In this document: positions 1 to 12,801 of the stretch, piece by piece | How positions within the stretch are numbered: position 1 is the stretch's first letter | How the letters are laid out: each line of letters opens with the position of its first letter | Assembly: GCF_964340395.1 (NCBI RefSeq) | Contig: NC_135555.1 | Span: 23,719,725 to 23,783,724, forward strand | Source: Glandiceps talaboti | Taxonomy: Eukaryota > Hemichordata > Enteropneusta > Spengelidae | Direction: 5' to 3' | Length of the DNA: 64,000 bases | Notes under the pieces: generated by a model | What the model saw: the letters and a program-made list of their open reading frames with translations, nothing else | Told to the model about the DNA's origin: nothing | Databases searched by the model: none | Position numbers and translations under genes: made by a program

Positions 1-1708
1 AGATGCCATGAGGAACCTTACAATTTTGCTGTGCTCAGGGGTCGGTCGGAAATAAAAAAACTTTTTTTTTTCTGATGTCGGAGCTGCAAATTAGGGTCGG
101 TCGGGAGATGAGAAACAGAAAAATAAAAAGGGCCGCCCTTATCATATGCTCACTAGTCTATAGTGCCATGTACAGTCAACTACAAAGCTACATGTACATG
201 TAGCTGCAAGTCGAAGGAGCTCAAATGGCTCCAACTCATGGACTGTTATCATGCATATAATTTTTCTTCTCTGAAAGTCTTTCAAGTGTGAATATCCAAG
301 TTTCTCCAATGCGTCTTGATATGTTTACTCGCTTCGTGACTCTGGTGACGCCATGTTGATTTTGATTGACAAGCTTTGAGAACTATGCCCCCAATGTCAA
401 ACATTCTACAGTACAAATTTTCTTACTGTTATTGTGTGAGGGTGCGGCAAGGAAGAACAGTTGCTTGTGACTGGACCGGCACTAGCTGTTCCATCAGTAC
501 ACGGTTATACTAGTATTGCTCTGGATCGGAGCAAGGTGACGACTTTAGTTTTCGATAAAATGTAGCAAAAAAGGCAAACGACTGTCGACAATCTAGCAAA
601 TCTACAGTTGTGCTAACTTTGTATGTCTGCTATATAATTACTATTCCCATTCAAAAGTCATAATGGATTGGTTTGCCTAAATTAGGAAATTACAATTTAC
701 ATGGACAAATATCAAGCATTACAAGTTTTCGATTTGACATTTTTTGTCAACGTAAGATTATATTTTATGGAGAAACATATCATAATTATAGTTAAAGTGA
801 GATATGAAGGGCTTCATCATGTATGACAGTAATGGTACTGTTCCCTTTGGTTGTCATTTTGTAGACTTAATAAGCTATATCCACCACAATCTGATTTCAA
901 ATCTGATGTGGTGAATATGGCTCAATTTCTTTATTATGTACCTCTATTTCCTTTATTGATTGTGATTTGTTTTTCATTTTAATTGTTCTAGGAGTGATCA
1001 CCGCCTTTCCACATCTGATCCTTTACAATAGAAATTCTCAAATCTCACCAAAGTCAACCAATCAGCAAGATGGCTTACTGTGGGTATGCATTACCGGTAC
1101 TTGCGTATAACTGAAGGCATCTAAAGTACCAGCTTTTCCAGTTTGTGAATAGGATCTTTGCTGTTCGTTCAGGGTTATATTCACACATCAGATTTTAATC
1201 AGATTATATTCACCCAATTCAACCCCTACACCCATCCCTTCCACCCATACTTGGAATGATATACCCAAGATTTTGACAAGTTATTGAGTAGATGAGTAAA
1301 TTTACAATGGCAGAAGGGACCCTAAGGAAACAAACTGTGTAATTCTGTTTCAAACATACATGTACATGCACATACATGTTTTTGTACGTGTACATGTACA
1401 CCATTATGTAGCCTGTGCTGTTGAGATACATCATTAGCTAGTCTTACATGTACCTCATAACCCCCGTATTTTCTGCTTGTGTTGAGAAAAATTTCAAATT
1501 ATTCACATATATGTAGCCACATCCGGGGCATCCCCAACAGTTGTTATCATGATAATCCAGCATCTGTGGTTTTAAATTTACATAAAACATATGTAAATAA
1601 CATACAAATTACCAAATCAAGTAGCATAACACATGTATAGTTACATATATGTATTGTTCATTTGAATGACAGACTGACTAGTTGTCATGGTACATGTAGA
1701 AGGGACAC
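1..1708. other. Gene-poor left edge, no firm gene
   Basis: No long open frame and no recognisable protein family. The first 120 bases contain two copies of a GGTCGGTCGG word beside A/T runs, which looks like a degraded dispersed repeat. The stretch may be part of the very long first intron of the PLC-gamma gene whose exon 1 is at 16.1 kb, or it may be flank; the sequence does not decide. A weak possible plus-strand exon at 992-1083 is listed separately. Confidence 0.4.
992..1083 (+). CDS. Possible first coding exon of an unidentified plus-strand gene
   Basis: A TTCTAG acceptor ends at 991. It is followed by about 78 bases of possible 5' leader, then an ATG at 1070 in the context CAAGATGG, and a GTATGC donor at 1084. 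The exon would encode only MAYC plus part of a codon. This is the pattern of a leader exon carrying the start codon, but five residues cannot identify a family and chance occurrence is quite possible. No downstream exon was recognised before the minisatellite at 1709. Confidence 0.15.
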
Positions 1709-3016
1709 GTACAACCTGCTAACGATGTATCTCAACAGTGCAGTAAACAGGCTTGGAGGGCTAGGAGGTACAAATGTACAACCTGCTAATGATGTACAAT
1801 GTATCTCGTCAGTGCAGTAAACAGGCTAGGAGGGCTAGGAGGTACAAATGTACGACCTGCTAATGATGTATCTCGACAGTGCAGTAAACAGGCTAGGAGG
1901 GCTAGGAGGTACAAATGTACAACCTGCTAATGATGTATCTCGACAGTGCGGTAAACAGGCTATGAGGGCTAGGAGGTACAACCTGCTAACGATGTATCTC
2001 AACAGTGCAGTAAACAGGCTAGGAGGGCGAGGAGGTACAAATGTACAACCTGCTAATGATGTATCTCGACAGTGCAGTAAACAGGCTATGAGGGCTAGGA
2101 GGTACAACCTGCTAACGATGTACATGTATCTCGACAGTGCAATAACCAGGCTATGAGGGCTAGGAGGTACAACCTGCTAACGATGTATCTCGACAGTGCA
2201 GTAAACAGGCTATAGGGCTAAGAGGTACAAATGTACAACCTGCTAATGATGTATCTCGACAGTGCAGTAAACAGGCTATGTATCTCAACAGTGCAGTAAA
2301 CAGGCTAGGAGGGCTAGGAGATACAACCTGCTAACGATGTATCTCGACAGTGCAGTAAACAGGCTAGGAGGGCTAGGAGGTAAAACCTGCTAACGATGTA
2401 TCTCGACAGTGCAGTAAACAGGCTAGGAGGTCTAGGAGGTACAACCTGCTAACGATGTATCTCGACAGTGCAGTAAACAGGCTAGGAGGGCTAGGAGGTA
2501 CAACCTGCTAACGATGTATCTCGACAGTGCAGTAAACAGGCTATGAGGGCTAGGAGGTACAACCTGCTAACAATGTATCTCGACAGTGCAGTAAACAGGC
2601 TAGGAGGTCTAGGAGGTACAACCTGCTAATGATGCATCTCGACAGTGCAGTAAACAGGCTATGAGGGCTAGGAGGTACAACCTGCTAACGATGTACAATA
2701 TCTCAACAGTGCAGTAAACAGGCTATAGGGCTAGGAGGTACAACCTGCTAACGATGTATCTTGACAGTGCAGTAAACAGGCAATAGGGCTAGGAGGTACA
2801 ACCTGCTAACGATGTATCTTGACAGTGCAGTAAACAGGCTATAGGGCTAGGAGGTACAACCTGCTAACGATGTATCTTGACAGTGCAGTAAACAGGCTAT
2901 AGGGCTAGGAGGTACAACCTGCTAACGATGTATCTCGACAGTGCAGTAAACAGGCTAGGAGGTCTAGGAGGTACAACCTGCTAACGATGTATCTTGACAG
3001 TGCAGTAAACAGGCTA
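1709..3016. repeat. Minisatellite 1, about 59-bp unit, roughly 22 copies
   Basis: Head-to-tail copies built round GCTAACGATGTATCTCGACA and GTGCAGTAAACAGGCTAGGA, followed by a variable GGGCTAGGAGGTACAA segment. Units vary in length because the GGAGGGCTA part and an ACAAATGT insertion come and go. Copies from about 2,300 onward are more uniform than those on the left. A lone, more diverged copy sits outside the array near 3,385-3,445. The open frames across the array on both strands are repeat artefacts. Confidence 0.95.
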
Positions 3017-3103
3017 ACCAATACGTGTATAATTACTATATTTATACACAACGATATCCATAGTACCGGTATGATGAAAGCTCATCTATGCAAACATTTA
3101 GTC

Positions 3104-3376
3104 TAAGTTCATGAATTTAACTTCGTATTGAATAAAAATGTTCAAGTAGCTCAAAACAAAGTTTTTGCCAGGTATCAACCATGGCTTCATCAGTGATGGG
3201 GCATTACCAACTTCCCAGAATTTAGGACAATAGTCTGAATTAACGCATGCGTCGTGACTTCAGAAAACACTGACAAAGGCATGGTGGATGCATGTACCTG
3301 GCAAAAGCTTTGGTGAGCTACATGTACATGTACTTGAAAATATTGGCGCAATACAAAGTTAAATTCATGAACTTAA
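3104..3376. mobile_element. Fold-back (MITE-like) element with about 90-bp inverted arms
   Basis: The left arm, about 3104-3187, and the right arm, about 3275-3376, are imperfect reverse complements, sharing for example TAAGTTCATGAATTTAACTT at the outer end and TTTTGCCAGGTA further in. About 85 bp of unrelated sequence lies between them. There is no coding capacity. A non-autonomous DNA transposon is the simplest reading. No clear target-site duplication was found, so the ends are approximate. Confidence 0.6.
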
Positions 3377-5384
3377 AGATATATCCATGATGTATTTGGA
3401 CAGGGCCATAAACAACCTCATCATTATGTGTATAATTACTGTATGATATCCTCAACAACTGAAATCTTACACATTGACAACAGCTTCTGTCACTGATATG
3501 AATTTGTTATAAAGTGACCATGACGAATGAATTCATCGATGAAATCAGACAACCAAATTCCTTACTTTATCACTATACATGTACATGTACAATGTATGTA
3601 CCTGTACATTTTGATTTGTAGCCGAGTGCAGGAATACAGGTACCTATTGTATATATAGAACATGTTTACATTGGCCACATACATTTGTATATTTATTTGT
3701 ACTCTTGAAACCAAACACTGAATATAAATTCTCTAATTACACAAACATAATAATCACTGGAGACTTCTCCTTTTTGAGTATGACATTAGCTTTACATGTA
3801 TCTCTCAACTCTCACCTTTCCTGTGCCTACACAGAGCAATGACTCATACTAACTGGGGGACGTCCTAAATGACAGACACCTACCCACCTAGCACCTTTAC
3901 ATCCCAGGAGGCAGAGGCACTACTCCCCCCTATTTGACTATACATACATGTACTAATGTACATGTGTATGTGCCACCCTTTGGAGTGCATTTTCTAGCCC
4001 TTTGCCCTAAAATGGGGTCTGTTTATTTTGAGCTGAAAATTTAACATGGGGTTCACAAATCATAAATATGCCTCTTGAGGGCAAAAGTAAAGAGTGAAAC
4101 TGAAACTGAAAACTACATTTTGTGATCCACCATTTCCTTAATAATATGGAACTTGTACTTCTGTACACATACAATGTATTTTGATCTAAAATTTGATCTT
4201 CTAAAAACCTGTAATGGTCTAAAATTGGGTATTAGTTTTTGGTCAATATGGGTCTAAAATAATGGGGTCTGGGGTTGGCAGTATTGGCCACACACCCCTA
4301 CCAGAGCTGACCACTAGTACATGTACATTGTACCACTCCCAGGCTTTACATGTACATGCATACAGTAGTAGTAGTTATAACTGACAATGTGACATACTGA
4401 ATACATGACAAAATACTGTACTCTGTTCTGATCTACTCTGTGAACAGTTTACAAAAATCTGATTCCTTTGTGTAACATCTGTTTTATACACTGAATTGCG
4501 TGACTTGCTGTTGACACAGCTTTTAACACAATTATGATTCTCATAAACCAACTCATGCTTAAAACTCAAACATCATGAAATTATTATGAAAGTGTGTTTA
4601 GTACATGTAGGTAGAAGTAGGCAACATTGTAGAACAGTGCCAGATGAAACTGGAAAGTAGACATACACATGAACATTGGTAGTCAAGCAAGGGAGTACAG
4701 AGTGTACATGTACAAGCATTAGGGTTAGATTATGGACAAGAATAAAGTTGGACTCCCTAGCACAGAGCTGATTTGTATCATCTACGACAATTGCCACCAG
4801 AGTTGATCAATCTGTCCTGGTACAGAAACAGCATTCACACATGAAGAACCCCTAACAAAGAGCTGATTTGTACCATACATAACGATGACCAATGTCTTAC
4901 ACTTGCTCAGACAGCAAGACAATTACAATATCTACCCTGATACAGGAAGGGCCTTGACGCAAAAGATTCACTATAATGATCATTTATGTCATCCTTAATA
5001 AATGACTACTGTTTTTTATGTGCCTCCACAGTCAGAACAGTTACCCCCTTTGTGCTCCCATAGTAAGAACCTTCACACATGAAACAAGGAAGTGATTACC
5101 TGGAACTTTATTTCAACGAAAATTCTTGGAAGGTGTCTCTGAGTAGGGACAGTCCCTTGATATACCAGGACTCATTAGTCATAATCATATCATGTGCAAC
5201 TTTGTCAAATGCAATCTACAGTATAAACTACGACAGTTTGACTCTAATACATGTATGACAAAGACATTTTGATCACTCGACGCAAAATTCCTTCTAAACA
5301 GCCGCAAATAAGTGACAGTGAACTCTTAATACAACAGACATAACAGAGCATCTTGACAGATATTTCTGATTAATACCCTGATTA

Positions 5385-5486
5385 ATTATTCAATGGTTGA
5401 ACACTGAATATTCATGACAGCTGTTTCACACTGAAGTATATAGCATTTTGAACTTATGAATATTCAGTGTTCAACCATTGAATAAT
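5385..5486. repeat. Perfect 31-bp inverted repeat with 40-bp spacer
   Basis: Positions 5385-5415 and 5456-5486 are exact reverse complements, with AATGGTTGAACACTGAATAT in the left arm. A transcript from either strand would fold into a 31-bp stem with a 40-nt loop. It may be a small MITE, a locally inverted duplication, or a hairpin RNA precursor. The sequence alone cannot separate these. Confidence 0.8.
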
Positions 5487-5544
5487 GTATCCCATTATGC
5501 AATAGCCCATACAAAGATATAAATGATTGTATTTTATTTACTTA

Positions 5545-5616
5545 TTTTTGTATGCTTTACCATGCTCGCTAAAGCATGATGTTACGCAATAAAGATTGAT
5601 TGATTGATTGATTGAT
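5545..5616 (+). mobile_element. 3' tail of a LINE or SINE
   Basis: The sequence GCAATAAAGATTGATTGATT ends in four to five GATT units, a 3' tail seen on many CR1/L2-type LINEs and their SINE partners. A short GCTAAAGC segment lies just upstream. The 5' extent cannot be defined and no reverse-transcriptase frame is visible here, so this is a heavily truncated copy. Confidence 0.4.
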
Positions 5617-6489
5617 ATCCTATAATTTACATGCACAAGATCAACTTGACGTTTCTCTGAAATCGCAAATAATTGTAGGTGATGTAAAATCCCGAAATCA
5701 CTCCAGAACCCATGTTTTATGAAAATGTCTGGAAAATTTCCTGGCGTGGCATTCCCCTTAAGTAACTTGAGCAGCTGATACATATAATCAATCGTTTAAG
5801 GTTCAATTCTTTCAAAGTATTATGTGTACTTCTTTGCTACTGACTTGTCTACACCACTGAAGAATTCAAAATGCCCATCAAGGAAATACTAACTTTCAAT
5901 CTGTGTCATTATGAGTATGACATGGTCCTTACTTGGAGAGGTGAATACAAAGGTGATGGTACATTTGTAATTATTCTTCTAAGTTAATTACAGATGAGTG
6001 TAATGGAGCTACATGTACATGTACTTCTACCGCCTCAAACACAATGATTCACTACAAAATTATTTTTAGTTAATTTCACCAATCATGAGATTTATTAGTT
6101 GGATAAATTCATTTCACAGTATTTCCTGTTGCAATGGCTATACATGTACAGTATGACAAGTGCAGTCAAGTACACAGTGTAAATACTTATTGCATTTTAT
6201 GACTTATCTCTATAGAGATGAAAACAATAAGGAAATGGAAAAAACAGTGACACTTTCATCCTATGAATATAAGGAAGGACCCTAAGCAGTCTTGGAATAT
6301 AGACACACTTGGAATATAGACACTTTATTTTACATCCTAACTATTGAACATGTTGTTTGTTCACTATATCATACTGAGAAAGTCTGACTTTTACTAGTAG
6401 TACTACTGGGGAGCTTGAGAATGAAAGAAGAACTTGCAAACTCTCAACAAATAATGCAGTGATTCATCACAGTCCTGCATAGTCTCTCT

Positions 6490-9400
6490 AGATATATGTG
6501 TATGTGTACATGTGTTTGGCTCCTAGCCTGCATAGAGTACCTGTATGTGTCTGGTTCCTAGCCTGCATAGAATACATGTATGTGTTTGGTTCCTAGCCTG
6601 CATAGAGTACCTGTATGTGTTTGGTTCCTAGCCTGCATAGAGTACCTGTATGTGTTTGGTTCCTAGCCTGCATAGAATACATGTATGTGTTTGGCTCCTA
6701 GCCTGCATAGAGTACCTGTATGTGTTTGGTTCCTAGCCTGCATAGAGTACCTGTATGTGTTTGGCTCCTAGCCTGCATAGAATACGATTATACCTGTATG
6801 TGTTTGGTTCCTAGCCTGCATAGAATACCTGTATGTGTTTGGTTCCTAGCCTGCATAGAGTACCTGTATGTGTTTGGTTCCTAGCCTGCATAGAGTACCT
6901 GTATGTGTTTGGTTCCTAGCCTGCATAGAGTACCTGTATGTGTTTGGCTCCTAGCCTGCATAGAATACCTGTATGTGTTTGGTTCCTAGCCTGCATAGAA
7001 TACAAAATGTACCTGTATGTGTTTGGTTCCTAGCCTGCATAGAGTACCTGTATGTGTTTGGTTCCTAGCCTGCATAGAGTACCTGTATGTGTTTAGTTCC
7101 TAGCCTGCATAGAGTACCTGTATGTGTTTGGTTCCTAGCCTGCATAGAGTACCTGTATGTGTTTGGCTCCTAGCCTGCATAGAATACCTGTATGTGTTTG
7201 GTTCCTAGCCTGCATAGAATACCTGTATGTGTTTGGTTCCTAGCCTGCATAGAGTACCTGTATGTGTTTGGTTCCTAGCCTGCATAGAGTACCTGTATGT
7301 GTTTGGTTCCTAGCCTGCATAGAATACATGTATGTGTTTGGCTCCTAGCCTGCATAGAATACCTGTATGTGTTTGGTTCCTAGCCTGCATAGAATACCTG
7401 TATGTGTTTGGTTCCTAGCCTGCATAGAGTACCTGTATGTGTTTGGTTCCTAGCCTGCATAGAGTACCTGTATGTGTTTAGTTCCTAGCCTGCATAGAGT
7501 ACCTGTATGTGTTTGGTTCCTAGCCTGCATAGAATACCTGTATGTGTCTGGTTCCTAGCCTGCATAGAATACATGTATGTGTTTGGTTCCTAGCCTGCAT
7601 AGAATACATGTATGTGTTTGGTTCCTAGCCTGCATAGAATACATGTATGTGTTTGGTTCCTAGCCTGTATAGAATCCCTGTATGTGTTTGGTTCCTAGCC
7701 TGCATAGAATACATGCATGTGTTTGGTTCCTAGCCTGCATAGAGTACCTGTATGTGTTTGTTCCTAGCCTGCATAGAATACATGTATGTGTTTGGTTCCT
7801 AGCCTGCATAGAGTACCTGTATGTGTTTGGTTCCTAGCCTGCATAGAGTACCTGTATGTGTTTGTTCCTAGCCTGCATAGAATACATGTATGTGTTTGGT
7901 TCCTAGCCTGCATAGAGTACCTGTATGTGTTTGGTTCCTAGCCTGCATAGAGTACCTGTATGTGTTTGGCTCCTAGCCTGTATAGAATCCCTGTATGTGT
8001 TTGGTTCCTAGCCTGTATAGAATCCCTGTATGTGTTTGGTTCCTAGCCTGCATAGAATACATGCATGTGTTTGGTTCCTAGCCTGCATAGAGTACCTGTA
8101 TGTGTTTGGTTCCTAGCCTGCATAGAATACATGTATGTGTTTGGTTCCTAGCCTGTATAGAATCCCTGTATGTGTTTGGTTCCTAGCCTGCATAGAATAC
8201 ATGCATGTGTTTGGTTCCTAGCCTGCATAGAGTACCTGTATGTGTTTGTTCCTAGCCTGCATAGAATACATGTATGTGTTTGGTTCCTAGCCTGCATAGA
8301 GTACCTGTATGTGTTTGGTTCCTAGCCTGCATAGAGTACCTGTATGTGTTTGTTCCTAGCCTGCATAGAATACATGTATGTGTTTGGTTCCTAGCCTGCA
8401 TAGAGTACCTGTATGTGTTTGGTTCCTAGCCTGCATAGAGTACCTGTATGTGTTTGGCTCCTAGCCTGTATAGAATCCCTGTATGTGTTTGGTTCCTAGC
8501 CTGCATAGAATACCTGTATGTGTTTGGTTCCTAGCCTGCATAGAATACCTGTATGTGTTTGGTTCCTAGCCTGCATAGAGTACCTGTATGTGTTTGGTTC
8601 CAAGCCTGCATAGAGTACCTGTATGTGTTTGGTTCCTAGCCTGCATAGAGTACCTGTATGTGTTTGGTTCCTAGCCTGCATAGAATACCTGTATGTGTTT
8701 GGTTCCTAGCCTGCATAGAATACATGTATGTGTTTGGTTCCTAGCTTGCATAGAATACCTGTATGTGTTTGGTTCCTAGCCTGCATAGAGTACCTGTATG
8801 TGTTTGGTTCCTAGCCTGCATAGAGTACCTGTATGTGTTTGGTTCCTAGCCTGCATAGAGTACCTGTATGTGTTTGGTTCCAAGCCTGCATAGAGTACCT
8901 GTATGTGTTTGGTTCCTAGCCTGCATAGAGTACCTGTATGTGTTTGGTTCCTAGCCTGCATAGAATACCTGTATGTGTTTGGTTCCTAGCCTGCATAGAA
9001 TACATGTATGTGTTTGGTTCCTAGCTTGCATAGAATACCTGTATGTGTTTGGTTCCTAGCCTGCATAGAGTACCTGTATGTGTTTGGTTCCTAGCCTGCA
9101 TAGAGTACCTGTATGTGTTTGGTTCCTAGCCTGCATAGAGTACCTGTATGTGTTTGGTTCCTAGCCTGCATAGAGTACCTGTATGTGTTTGGCTCCTAGC
9201 CTGCATAGAATACCTGTATGTGTTTGGTTCCTAGCCTGCATAGAATACCTGTATGTGTTTGGTTCCTAGCCTGCATAGAGTACCTGTATGTGTTTGGTTC
9301 CTAGCCTGCATAGAGTACCTGTATGTGTTTAGTTCCTAGCCTGCATAGAGTACCTGTATGTGTTTGGTTCCTAGCCTGCATAGAGTACCTGTATGTGTTT

Positions 9401-11612
9401 GGCTCCTAGCCTGCATAGAATACCTGTATGTGTTTGGTTCCTAGCCTGCATAGAATACCTGTATGTGTTTGGTTCCTAGCCTGCATAGAGTACCTGTATG
9501 TGTTTGGTTCCTAGCCTGCATAGAGTACCTGTATGTGTTTGGTTCCTAGCCTGCATAGAATACATGTATGTGTTTGGCTCCTAGCCTGCATAGAATACCT
9601 GTATGTGTTTGGTTCCTAGCCTGCATAGAATACCTGTATGTGTTTGGTTCCTAGCCTGCATAGAGTACCTGTATGTGTTTGGTTCCTAGCCTGCATAGAG
9701 TACCTGTATGTGTTTAGTTCCTAGCCTGCATAGAGTACCTGTATGTGTTTGGTTCCTAGCCTGCATAGAATACCTGTATGTGTCTGGTTCCTAGCCTGCA
9801 TAGAATACATGTATGTGTTTGGTTCCTAGCCTGCATAGAATACATGTATGTGTTTGGTTCCTAGCCTGCATAGAATACATGTATGTGTTTGGTTCCTAGC
9901 CTGTATAGAATCCCTGTATGTGTTTGGTTCCTAGCCTGCATAGAATACATGCATGTGTTTGGTTCCTAGCCTGCATAGAGTACCTGTATGTGTTTGTTCC
10001 TAGCCTGCATAGAATACATGTATGTGTTTGGTTCCTAGCCTGCATAGAGTACCTGTATGTGTTTGGTTCCTAGCCTGCATAGAGTACCTGTATGTGTTTG
10101 TTCCTAGCCTGCATAGAATACATGTATGTGTTTGGTTCCTAGCCTGCATAGAGTACCTGTATGTGTTTGGTTCCTAGCCTGCATAGAGTACCTGTATGTG
10201 TTTGGCTCCTAGCCTGTATAGAATCCCTGTATGTGTTTGGTTCCTAGCCTGTATAGAATCCCTGTATGTGTTTGGTTCCTAGCCTGCATAGAATACATGC
10301 ATGTGTTTGGTTCCTAGCCTGCATAGAGTACCTGTATGTGTTTGGTTCCTAGCCTGCATAGAATACATGTATGTGTTTGGTTCCTAGCCTGTATAGAATC
10401 CCTGTATGTGTTTGGTTCCTAGCCTGCATAGAATACATGCATGTGTTTGGTTCCTAGCCTGCATAGAGTACCTGTATGTGTTTGGTTCCTAGCCTGCATA
10501 GAATACATGTATGTGTTTGGTTCCTAGCCTGCATAGAGTACCTGTATGTGTTTGTTCCTAGCCTGCATAGAATACATGTATGTGTTTGGTTCCTAGCCTG
10601 CATAGAGTACCTGTATGTGTTTGTTCCTAGCCTGCATAGAATACCTGTATGTGTTTGTTCCTAGCCTGCATAGAATACATGTATGTGTTTGGTTCCTAGC
10701 CTGCATAGAGTACCTGTATGTGTTTGGTTCCTAGCCTGCATAGAGTACCTGTATGTGTTTGGCTCCTAGCCTGTATAGAATCCCTGTATGTGTTTGGTTC
10801 CTAGCCTGCATAGAATACCTGTATGTGTTTGGTTCCTAGCCTGCATAGAGTACCTGTATGTGTTTGGTTCCAAGCCTGCATAGAGTACCTGTATGTGTTT
10901 GGTTCCTAGCCTGCATAGAGTACCTGTATGTGTTTGGTTCCTAGCCTGCATAGAATACCTGTATGTGTTTGGTTCCTAGCCTGCATAGAATACATGTATG
11001 TGTTTGGTTCCTAGCTTGCATAGAATACCTGTATGTGTTTGGTTCCTAGCCTGCATAGAGTACCTGTATGTGTTTGGTTCCTAGCCTGCATAGAGTACCT
11101 GTATGTGTTTGGTTCCTAGCCTGCATAGAGTACCTGTATGTGTTTGGTTCCAAGCCTGCATAGAGTACCTGTATGTGTTTGGTTCCTAGCCTGCATAGAG
11201 TACCTGTATGTGTTTGGTTCCTAGCCTGCATAGAATACCTGTATGTGTTTGGTTCCTAGCCTGCATAGAATACATGTATGTGTTTGGTTCCTAGCTTGCA
11301 TAGAATACCTGTATGTGTTTGGTTCCTAGCCTGCATAGAGTACCTGTATGTGTTTGGTTCCTAGCCTGCATAGAGTACCTGTATGTGTTTGGTTCCTAGC
11401 CTGCATAGAGTACCTGTATGTGTTTGGTTCCTAGCCTGCATAGAATACCTGTATGTGTTTGGTTCCTAGCCTGCATAGAATACATGTATGTGTTTGGTTC
11501 CTAGCCTGCATAGAGTACCTGTATGTGTTTGGTTCCAAGCCTGCATAGAGTACCTGTATGTGTTTGGTTCCTAGCCTGCATAGAATCCCTGTATGTGTTT
11601 GGCTCCTAGCAA
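6490..11612. repeat. Minisatellite 2, 35-bp unit, about 145 copies, 5.1 kb
   Basis: The unit reads TGTATGTGTTTGGTTCCTAG followed by CCTGCATAGAGTACC. Common variants end ATACC or ATACA, have GGCTCC for GGTTCC, TGTATAGAATCCC for the second half, or lack one G (34-bp units). Variant order repeats at longer scales: the GCTTGCATAG variant recurs every 280 bp (eight units) near 8.73, 9.02, 11.01 and 11.29 kb, and a block of more than 2 kb is repeated with an offset of about 2.24-2.27 kb. Frames reading through the array in every phase (for example LCRLGTKHIQ) arise because three units make 105 bp; they are not genes. Confidence 0.97.
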
Positions 11613-12731
11613 AAGTAGCAAATAATTTAACTGACATAATAATGTATTCTTTTATCATGCAAATTGTCTGAAACTCTATTGTTATTTTCGGAGAAGAACA
11701 AAGCACTATTTCATTGCAACTGGTCTAGTTGGCATTTGTTATATCAAGCATGTGACTAAAATACTAAACACTGATCAACTAATCTATATCCTTACCTTTC
11801 TACCCGAGTTCTATCTGGTACATGTACATGTGTATACACGGATCAACTGAACTATATCCTCACCCTGCCTTCCTATCTGTACTGGTACAATGTACGCCAT
11901 AAAAAAAAACATGTCTTCAAACTTATTGGACGAGTTATAAACTACATGTATAATGCACTATTGTTAGTCTCACAGTGTGCATTTCTAGTGACATTGTCTG
12001 AATATGTGGTATCCTGGGAAAAAGTTCATACAGGTTCAAACTCCTTTATACACAAGTACAAAGATTCATCAGTTCTAGGTATTTCATTTCCAATAACTAC
12101 ATGTAGATGCCCTGTCCTCACTAAACAAAATTTACTTTGAGTTGAATTTGATTCACCTACATGTAAACCCCACTTGTGGTTAATTTGAATTCAATACAAA
12201 TAACCTGATCAAAGCCTCTTCAGGGTGGTGGATTCAATTTGAATCTAATATGTTTTTACCTTATAATGACACTTATCAGTGAACAACCTACAGGTACAAT
12301 AACAATGTCAAAGGTCATGACCTTGGGGTTAACTTTCAGGATAAAAGAATGTCATTGTGGAACACCACATTGGGCATTATTGGGGTGGTATATTTGGTGG
12401 GGATATTGGTAAATATACAATGAGGCACGTGAGAGCTACATGTAAGTTGTCCTACTAGTATCACAGCTCCTTTTCTGGTGAAGGCTTGATGATATTCATT
12501 ACCAATTGCATCTCCATCTCTTATTTTCACAGATACAATGGCATTCACACTCAAACCTAGTCATACTGATTACTGGAGGGGGAGGGCTTGTGGTATATGG
12601 AGAAGACTAGTTATTGGGGTGAAGTACTTGTTTGGACATTGTATGTGCAGCATGTCATGCCCATCAGTACATACATATATACAATACATACAATTTACAT
12701 ACATACATATGATATATACATACATACCGAT

Positions 12732-12801
<70 letters not shown>

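Larger units (their letters stand above)
3377..6489. other. Intergenic or intronic stretch without a gene
   Basis: AT-rich, with many stop codons in all frames and frequent TACATGTACATGTA words. Apart from the diverged minisatellite copy near 3,385, the inverted repeat at 5385-5486 and a LINE/SINE-like tail near 5.6 kb, I see no coding or RNA feature. Confidence 0.5.

Noticed and set aside
1709-3016. Possible CRISPR-like array
   Set aside because: Units are contiguous without unique spacers and the context is a eukaryotic genome; it is a minisatellite.
8496-11706. Open frames with repeats such as LCRLGTKHIQ
   Set aside because: Translations of the 35-bp minisatellite, open in several phases and both strands; no start context, splice sites or non-repeat domain.
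12336-12554. Minus-strand frame with VKIRDGDAIGNEYHQAFTRK
   Set aside because: Considered as a PLC-gamma exon, but it matches no part of the protein and lacks a fitting acceptor and donor.
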